Shown: piece after piece, positions 58,484 to 64,000 of the stretch
How positions within the stretch are numbered: position 1 is the stretch's first letter
Layout: each line of letters begins with the position of its first letter
DNA from: CALBPI01 sp942491885
GTDB taxonomy: Bacteria; Pseudomonadota; Gammaproteobacteria; Steroidobacterales; Woeseiaceae
Direction: 5' to 3'
DNA length: 64,000 nt
Assembly (NCBI GenBank): GCA_942491885.1
Contig: CALOCQ010000002.1
Span: forward strand, 248,001-312,000
Notes under the pieces: generated by a model
The model's database searches: none
What the model was told of the DNA's origin: nothing
Seen by the model: only the letters and a program-made list of their open reading frames with translations
Made by a program: the position numbers and the translations under genes

Positions 58484-60255
58484 TCCGTGGCGGGTTTGGC
58501 GCGCAACCGGATACCGGTCTCACGAAGCTGGGCGCTAGACACCTCACCGGGCGCGTCGGTCAACGGGCAATGTGCCGATTGTGTTTTCGGGAATGCGATG
58601 ACGTCGCGAATGCTGTCGGCGCCGGCCATCAGCATCACGAGCCGATCGAGACCGAACGCGATGCCGCCGTGCGGCGGGCAACCGTAGGACAGGGCGCGCA
58701 GCAGAAAGCCGAACTTTTCCTCGGCCTCCTCGTCGCTGATATCGAGCAGCTCGAATACCGCGGCCTGCATCGCCTGGTTATGAATACGAATAGAACCGCC
58801 GCCGATTTCCGAGCCGTTCAACACCATATCGTAGGCGCGTGACGGCGCGTTTTCCGGCGCCGCCTTGAGCGCTTCCGCCGACTCTGCGCGTGGCGCGGTG
58901 AACGGGTGGTGCAGCGAATGCCAGCGATCGTTGTCGCCATCGCGCTCGAACATCGGGAAGTCGACAACCCACAACGGCTGCCAGCCCTCGGCGACCAACC
59001 CACGATCCTTGCCCAACCGTTCGCGCAGGGCGCCGAGCGCATCATTCACAACGCTGGCTTTGTCGGCACCGAAAAAGATGATGTCGCCATCGGCGGCTTC
59101 GGTACGCTCAATGATGCCGGTCACCGCCGCATCCGGCAGGAACTTGAGGATCGGCGACTGCAGGCCCTCGCGTCCGGCCGCAACGTCGTTCACTTTAATG
59201 TAGGCAAGTCCGCGCGCGCCATAGCGCCCGACGAACGCCGTGTACTCGTCGATTTCCTTACGGCTCAGCGATCCGCCGGCGGGCAAACGCAGCGCGGCAA
59301 CACGGCCTTTCGGATCGGCGGCGGGGCCTGCGAATACCTTGAATTCAACGCCATCCATCAGGTCGGCGACCTCGACCAGCTCCAGCGCTATGCGCAGGTC
59401 CGGCTTGTCAGAGCCGTAGCGGTCCATTGCCTCGGCATACGGCATGCGCGGGAAGCTGGCGGGAAGCTCAACATCCATGACCTCGCGGAACAGGCTGCGG
59501 ATCATTTCCTCCATCAGTGCCATGACCGCCTCCTCGTCGACGAACGAGAGCTCGATATCGAGCTGGGTGAATTCGGGCTGACGGTCGGCGCGCAGATCTT
59601 CGTCGCGGAAGCAACGCACGATCTGATAGTAGCGGTCCAGGCCGGACATCATCAGCAACTGCTTGAAGATCTGCGGCGATTGCGGCAACGCGAAAAACTT
59701 ACCGGCGTGTGTGCGGCTCGGCACGATGTAGTCACGCGCGCCTTCGGGTGTGGCTCGCGTCAGCATCGGCGTCTCGACATCGACAAAACCGGCGCTATCG
59801 AGATAGTTGCGCATCGCCTGCGTCACGCGATGGCGCAAACGCAGGTTGCCGAGCATGTGCTCGCGGCGAAGATCCAGGTAGCGGTACTTGAGCCGCAGCT
59901 CCTCGTTGGTCTGCTCGTCGTGATGGAACGGCGGTGTCGCCGACGCGTTGAGTATCTCGAGCTTGCTAACCACGAGCTCGACCTGGCCGCTGGCCATCGC
60001 GTCATTCTGCATGCCTTGCGGACGCTCGCGTACATTACCGGTCGCCAGCAACACGTATTCGCCACGAATGCGCTCGGCGTCGGCGAACAACGCCGCCTCA
60101 TCGGGATTGAAGACGATTTGCAGCAGGCCTTCGCGATCACGCAGATCGACGAAGATTACCCCGCCATGGTCGCGGCGGCGGTGGACCCAGCCGGCAACAG
60201 TGATGGTCTTGCCGACGAGCGACTGGTCAACGTTTCCGCAGTAATGTGTGCGCAT
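58480..60255 (-). CDS. aspS: Aspartyl-tRNA synthetase
   Basis: A 591-residue protein with start at 60255 (RTHYCGNVDQSLVGKTITVA); a 41-codon extension was rejected. OB-fold anticodon-binding domain (AGWVHRRRDHGGVIFVDLRD), motif 1 region FVDVETPMLTRATPEGARDY, motif 2 CFRDEDLRADRQPEFTQLD and motif 3 GIAFGLDRLVMLMAGADSIR are all clear, with the bacterial GAD insert. E. coli AspRS is 590 residues. It follows the DUF502 gene with 68 bases between. Confidence 0.97.
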   Translation of the reverse strand: MRTHYCGNVDQSLVGKTITVAGWVHRRRDHGGVIFVDLRDREGLLQIVFNPDEAALFADAERIRGEYVLLATGNVRERPQGMQNDAMASGQVELVVSKLEILNASATPPFHHDEQTNEELRLKYRYLDLRREHMLGNLRLRHRVTQAMRNYLDSAGFVDVETPMLTRATPEGARDYIVPSRTHAGKFFALPQSPQIFKQLLMMSGLDRYYQIVRCFRDEDLRADRQPEFTQLDIELSFVDEEAVMALMEEMIRSLFREVMDVELPASFPRMPYAEAMDRYGSDKPDLRIALELVEVADLMDGVEFKVFAGPAADPKGRVAALRLPAGGSLSRKEIDEYTAFVGRYGARGLAYIKVNDVAAGREGLQSPILKFLPDAAVTGIIERTEAADGDIIFFGADKASVVNDALGALRERLGKDRGLVAEGWQPLWVVDFPMFERDGDNDRWHSLHHPFTAPRAESAEALKAAPENAPSRAYDMVLNGSEIGGGSIRIHNQAMQAAVFELLDISDEEAEEKFGFLLRALSYGCPPHGGIAFGLDRLVMLMAGADSIRDVIAFPKTQSAHCPLTDAPGEVSSAQLRETGIRLRAKPATE

Positions 60256-60323
60256 AATTTCAGAATTCTTAGGTTGTTGCCGTTGACCGATATAGCGGTC
60301 TAGCGGCGAAAAGAGCGCGAATG

Positions 60324-60968
60324 TTACGGTTTGTCTTCTGTGGCTGCAACCGTCGGCAGCAGCGCACCGGGGCGCCACTGAGGCACAATAACGCCCAGCG
60401 AGATGATCATTTTCAGCGCCGCCTCAACATCCATATCAAGCACGATGGCCTCGTCTTTGGGCACCATGATGACGAAACCCGACGTCGGGTTCGGCGTCGT
60501 TGGCACAAAAGTGCAGATCATCTCCTTGCCGGTGCGATGCTGCACCTCGCCGAGATCGCTGGAGGTCTGGAACGCCAGACTGTACACACCCTTGCGCGGA
60601 TACTCGATCAGCAGCACGCGTTTGAATGAATCGCCGCTTTCCGAAAAAACGACTTCGGCAAACTTCTTTGCAGCCGAATATACGGTGCGGATCAAAGGGA
60701 TACGGTGCAGCAGGCTCTCCGACCACGCCACCAGCTTGCTGCCGACAATATTGGCGGTCAACAACCCGGTCAGAAGTAGCACGAGGATCGTCAGAATAAC
60801 CCCGAGATAGGGGATATTCAGGTCAAGGATGAGCGTTTGAATCTGGTCCGGTAGCGCACCGATGCTCTTGTTCATCACCCTGAACAGGAAACGAAACAGA
60901 AGGAAAGTGACGATGATCGGCAGCCATATCAGCAGCCCGGCGATCAGGTAGCGTCTCAACCAGCGCAT
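60324..60968 (-). CDS. DUF502 membrane protein
   Basis: A 214-residue protein with two membrane segments (YLIAGLLIWLPIIVTFLLFR and YLGVILTILVLLLTGLL) and the soluble DUF502 part: HRIPLIRTVYSAAKKFAEVV, TFVPTTPNPTSGFVIMVPKD. Function unknown; it commonly sits between fmdB and aspS. It starts 15 bases after the FmdB stop. Confidence 0.92.
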   Translation of the reverse strand: MRWLRRYLIAGLLIWLPIIVTFLLFRFLFRVMNKSIGALPDQIQTLILDLNIPYLGVILTILVLLLTGLLTANIVGSKLVAWSESLLHRIPLIRTVYSAAKKFAEVVFSESGDSFKRVLLIEYPRKGVYSLAFQTSSDLGEVQHRTGKEMICTFVPTTPNPTSGFVIMVPKDEAIVLDMDVEAALKMIISLGVIVPQWRPGALLPTVAATEDKP

Positions 60969-60983
60969 GTCAGTGGCTCGATT

Positions 60984-61343
60984 TCATGCCGAGGCCGTCT
61001 TGCCGTCACCGCCCGACGACTTCGGCTTGTCCTTGGCAGTCGACGGCGTGTCTTTCTTGCTGTCTTTGCCCGCGTCTTTGCCCGCGTCCTTACCCGCGTC
61101 CTTGCCCGGCTCCTTGCCGGCCGCAGGCTTGTCGCCGCTATCGGCCAGATTTCGACGGTTGTCTTTCTTGAAATCAGTCTCATACCAACCCTGGCCTTTG
61201 AGCCGGAAGCGCGGCGCTGAAATCTTGCGTTTCAGCGCGGCCTTTTGGCATTCGGGGCAGTCCTTCAGCGGCTCATCCGCGATCTTTTGCAGCGCATCGA
61301 GCGTATGGCCGCATTCCTGACATACATATTCGTAGATCGGCAT
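60984..61343 (-). CDS. FmdB-family zinc-ribbon protein with Lys/Gly-rich tail
   Basis: A 119-residue protein. The N-terminal FmdB domain is PIYEYVCQECGHTLDALQKI (C7xxC10) and KDCPECQKAALKRKI (second CxxC), then ISAPRFRLKGQGWYETDFK. Residues about 70-119 form a low-complexity Lys/Gly/Ala tail with GKDA repeated (GKDAGKDAGKDAGKD). The role may be regulatory, but no target is known. GGAG is 9 bases before the ATG. Confidence 0.93.
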   Translation of the reverse strand: MPIYEYVCQECGHTLDALQKIADEPLKDCPECQKAALKRKISAPRFRLKGQGWYETDFKKDNRRNLADSGDKPAAGKEPGKDAGKDAGKDAGKDSKKDTPSTAKDKPKSSGGDGKTASA

Positions 61344-61360
61344 GTTCGTCTGTCTCCACA

Positions 61361-61393
61361 GAAAGACGCCGGGCGTGAATGCCCGGCGCGTCT
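61361..61393 (-). terminator. Terminator between clpB and fmdB
   Basis: Stem GCCGGGC / GCCCGGC with 6-base loop, extended by AGAC / GTCT-like bases, and TTTCT after it on the minus strand. It lies 56 bases past the clpB stop. Confidence 0.75.
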
Positions 61394-61448
61394 GATTATA
61401 CCTTAGTTAACCTCATCGCCGCCGACGCAGGTCGACGCATTAGCGCGC

Positions 61449-64000
61449 CTACGCCGCCTCAAACACCAGCGTATCCTGTCCGGTAGGTGACGCCCCGGTG
61501 CCGATCGAAATCGTATCACCGGGCGAAAACGCACCGCGCAAAATGCGATCGGCCAGCGGATTCTCGATCTCCACCTGAATCGCACGCCGCAATGGCCGCG
61601 CGCCGTACACCGGGTCGAAACCCGCATCGGCCAGTCGCTCCATCGCCGCGTCACTGACCTGCAGCGTGAGCTCGCGCTCGGCGAGGCGGGCACGCAGATC
61701 CGCCAGCTGGATATCGACGATACGACGGATATGTTCGCGGGCCAGCGAATGGAACACCACCACGTCATCGACGCGGTTGATAAATTCGGGTCGGAAATGC
61801 CCCGCCACGACATCCATTACTGCGGCCTTCATCGTCGCGTAGTCGGCCTCGTTGCCGAGCGCCTGAATGCGATCGGAGCCGAGGTTGGAAGTCATGATGA
61901 CCACCGTATTGCGGAAATCCACTGTGCGGCCCTGACCATCGGTAAGACGACCGTCATCGAGTACCTGCAGCAGCACGTTGAACACGTCCGGGTGCGCCTT
62001 CTCGACCTCGTCGAGCAAAATCACCGAATACGGACGACGGCGCACCGCCTCGGTCAGATAGCCGCCCGACTCGAAGCCGACGTATCCCGGCGGGGCACCG
62101 ATCAGGCGCGCAACAGAATGCTTCTCCATGAACTCCGACATGTCGATGCGCACCATCGCGTCATCGCTGTCGAACATGAAACTCGCCAGCGCCTTGGACA
62201 GCTCGGTCTTGCCGACACCGGTCGGGCCGAGAAACAGGAACGAGCCAATCGGGCGGCGCGGGTCGGACAAGCCGGCACGCGAGCGTCGAATGGCGTTGGA
62301 TACTGCGGTCACAGCCTCAGACTGACCCACCACGCGTTCCTGAATCGACTCTTCCATGCGCAATAGTTTGTCGCGCTCGCCTTCGAGCATCTTGGACACG
62401 GGGATTCCGGTCCAGCGCGAGACGATCTCCGCGACTTCCTCATCGGTGACGCTGTTACGCACCAGTTGTGGCTTGTCATGTTCGCCTTCGACGGCATCCG
62501 CCAACTGCTTTTCCAGCTCCGGCAAGCGCCCGTACTGCAGCTCCGACATACGCCCGAGGTCGCCCGCGCGGCGCGCATTCTCAAGCTCCAGACGCGCATG
62601 CTCGATCTCTTCCTTGATGTGTGTCGTGCCCTGCATCGTCGCTTTTTCCGACTTCCAGATCTCCTCGAGATCGGCAAACTCACGTTCCAGCGTGCCGAGT
62701 TGTTCCTCGATGTCCTGCAATCGCTTGATGGAGGCCTCATCGGACTCTTTCTTGAGCGCCTCACGTTCGATCTTCAGCTGGATAATGCGCCGCTCGAGAC
62801 GGTCCAGCGCTTCCGGCTTGGAGTCAATTTCGATACGGATGCGTGATGCCGCCTCGTCGATGAGGTCAATCGCCTTGTCCGGCAATTGGCGGTCGCTGAT
62901 GTAGCGGTGCGACAAGGTCGCCGCAGCGACGATCGCGGGATCGGTTATCTGCACGCCATGATGAACCTCATAGCGCTCCTTGAGGCCGCGCAGGATTGCG
63001 ATCGTGTCCTCGACCGTCGGCTCCTCCACCAGCACTTTCTGGAAGCGCCGTTCCAGCGCCGCGTCTTTTTCAAGGTACTGGCGATATTCATCGAGCGTGG
63101 TCGCGCCGACGCAGTGCAACTCACCACGCGCCAGTGCAGGCTTGAGCATGTTGCCCGCATCCATCGAGCCTTCGGCCTTACCGGCACCGACCATCGTATG
63201 CAGTTCGTCGATGAACAGGATCACCTGCCCTTCCTGCTTGGCGAGATCGTTAAGCACGCCCTTCAGGCGCTCTTCGAATTCGCCGCGGAACTTCGCACCG
63301 GCAATCAATGCACCCATGTCCAGCGACAGCAAGCGCTTGTTGCGCATGCCTTCCGGTACTTCGCCGTTAACGATTCGTTGCGCCAGACCCTCGACGATTG
63401 CGGTCTTGCCGACACCGGGCTCACCGATCAGTACCGGGTTGTTCTTGGTTCTGCGCTGCAGGATCTGGATCGTGCGGCGGATCTCTTCGTCACGCCCGAC
63501 GATCGGGTCGATCTTGCCCTGCAGAGCGCGCTCGGTCAGATCGATCGTGTATTTCTCAAGCGCCTGGCGCTGCTCTTCGGCATTCGGATCCTGCACGCTT
63601 TCGCCGCCGCGCAATTCGTCAACGGCGCGCTCGACGGCGTCAGCGACGATACCTGCACTCGCGAACAACGCGCCGATACCGCCGGTATCGCGCACCGCCG
63701 CCAGTGCGAAGAGCTCGGAGGAAATGAACTGGTCCTTGCGCTGTTGCGCCAGCTTGTCCGTCACATTGAGTAACTTGCCGAGCTCGGTGCTCAGGTGGAC
63801 GTCGCCACTGGTGCCCTCGACCTGCGGCAGGCGATCCAGCGCATCGCCAAGGCTCGACCGCAGCTGATTCACGTTGCCGCCCGCTTTCGTCAGCAAGCCG
63901 CGCACACTGCCGCCCTGCTGGTCGAGCAATGCCAGCATCAAGTGGACCGGTTCTATGTACTGATGATCGCGACCCACTGCCAAAGACTGTGCGTCGGCCA
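61449..64000 (-). CDS. clpB: Chaperone ClpB (5' end off window)
   Basis: The frame is open to the right edge, so about the first 20 residues are missing (the window starts ADAQSLAVGRDHQ). It has the Clp N-domain repeats (FIEPVHLML-like YIEPVHLMLALLDQQGG), AAA-1 GEPGVGKTAIVEGLAQRI, middle coiled-coil (LEREFADLEEIWKSEKATMQ), and AAA-2 GPTGVGKTELSKALASFMF. It ends TLVFEAA with no ClpP-binding loop (I/L-G-F/L), so it is a disaggregase. It works with DnaK to rescue aggregated proteins in heat stress. Confidence 0.96.
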   Translation of the reverse strand, partial: ADAQSLAVGRDHQYIEPVHLMLALLDQQGGSVRGLLTKAGGNVNQLRSSLGDALDRLPQVEGTSGDVHLSTELGKLLNVTDKLAQQRKDQFISSELFALAAVRDTGGIGALFASAGIVADAVERAVDELRGGESVQDPNAEEQRQALEKYTIDLTERALQGKIDPIVGRDEEIRRTIQILQRRTKNNPVLIGEPGVGKTAIVEGLAQRIVNGEVPEGMRNKRLLSLDMGALIAGAKFRGEFEERLKGVLNDLAKQEGQVILFIDELHTMVGAGKAEGSMDAGNMLKPALARGELHCVGATTLDEYRQYLEKDAALERRFQKVLVEEPTVEDTIAILRGLKERYEVHHGVQITDPAIVAAATLSHRYISDRQLPDKAIDLIDEAASRIRIEIDSKPEALDRLERRIIQLKIEREALKKESDEASIKRLQDIEEQLGTLEREFADLEEIWKSEKATMQGTTHIKEEIEHARLELENARRAGDLGRMSELQYGRLPELEKQLADAVEGEHDKPQLVRNSVTDEEVAEIVSRWTGIPVSKMLEGERDKLLRMEESIQERVVGQSEAVTAVSNAIRRSRAGLSDPRRPIGSFLFLGPTGVGKTELSKALASFMFDSDDAMVRIDMSEFMEKHSVARLIGAPPGYVGFESGGYLTEAVRRRPYSVILLDEVEKAHPDVFNVLLQVLDDGRLTDGQGRTVDFRNTVVIMTSNLGSDRIQALGNEADYATMKAAVMDVVAGHFRPEFINRVDDVVVFHSLAREHIRRIVDIQLADLRARLAERELTLQVSDAAMERLADAGFDPVYGARPLRRAIQVEIENPLADRILRGAFSPGDTISIGTGASPTGQDTLVFEAA

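Noticed and set aside
58906..60303. Plus-strand 465-residue ORF
   Set aside because: Antisense to aspS, a universally conserved gene.
61060..61120. Possible CRISPR-like repeat
   Set aside because: Short repeats of about 12-18 bases are in-frame GKDA codons of fmdB, with no spacers.

Overview
The window reads as a continuous stretch of chromosome from a GC-rich gammaproteobacterium, probably a free-living aquatic or sediment heterotroph. The order glycosyltransferase, pncC, recA, recX, alaS, csrA, tRNA-Ser (47.8-54.8 kb), with divergent mutS beside it, and the block fmdB, DUF502, aspS (58.5-61.3 kb) are arrangements typical of Gammaproteobacteria. Many exported lipoproteins and peptidases, a TonB-dependent receptor, HiPIP and several light-repair genes fit that lifestyle. 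The exact lineage is inference; no rRNA is present. Genes are dense on both strands, with frequent 1-4 nt stop/start overlaps.

Layout. 1-3.7 kb: the front part of a secreted ExeM/NucH-type nuclease, a small outer-membrane barrel and a serine hydrolase. 3.7-9.4 kb (minus): FAA-hydrolase, retropepsin-like protease, RimK glutamate ligase, aspartoacylase-like deacylase and a lone form II CoxL-like molybdoenzyme subunit, closely spaced or overlapping. 9.5-14.0 kb: a light-repair island with an atypical photolyase, a divergent class II photolyase fused to a renalase-like flavin oxidoreductase, and a DUF2256/DUF3253 protein whose start overlaps the fusion's stop. 14.1-14.6 kb: a Tat-exported HiPIP with a promoter and an intrinsic terminator in its leader, so a candidate sRNA or attenuator. 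14.7-21.7 kb: phosphatase, M16 protease, NTF2-like protein, amidohydrolase and glyoxalase II.

21.7-25.6 kb is a thiamine-salvage operon: TPP riboswitch, TonB-dependent receptor, single-domain YkoF-like thiamine-binding protein, PnuT-like permease and a thiamine/choline-kinase-like phosphotransferase. 25.7-43.6 kb holds transporters, peptidases, RdgC, PBP1b with an overlapping TPR lipoprotein (LpoP-like), a DNA glycosylase, a DUF2157/DUF4401 membrane pair, an MscS channel and an NlpE/META lipoprotein. At 43.8-45.1 kb an IS481-family element sits between tRNA-Arg(ACG) and that tRNA's own terminator. 45.5-47.8 kb carries three lipoproteins. 47.8-54.8 kb is the csrA/alaS/recX/recA/pncC block with a clear LexA box before recA. 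54.9-64 kb carries mutS, two large inverted repeats, a lipase-like hydrolase, aspS, DUF502, FmdB and clpB, which runs off the right edge.

The most unusual items are the photolyase-renalase fusion with its DUF2256/DUF3253 partner, the terminator in the HiPIP leader, the IS481 insertion at the tRNA terminator, the RimK-protease-deacylase cluster, and the small YkoF-like protein in the thiamine operon. All calls rest on reading the sequence and recalling family motifs; no database search was run.
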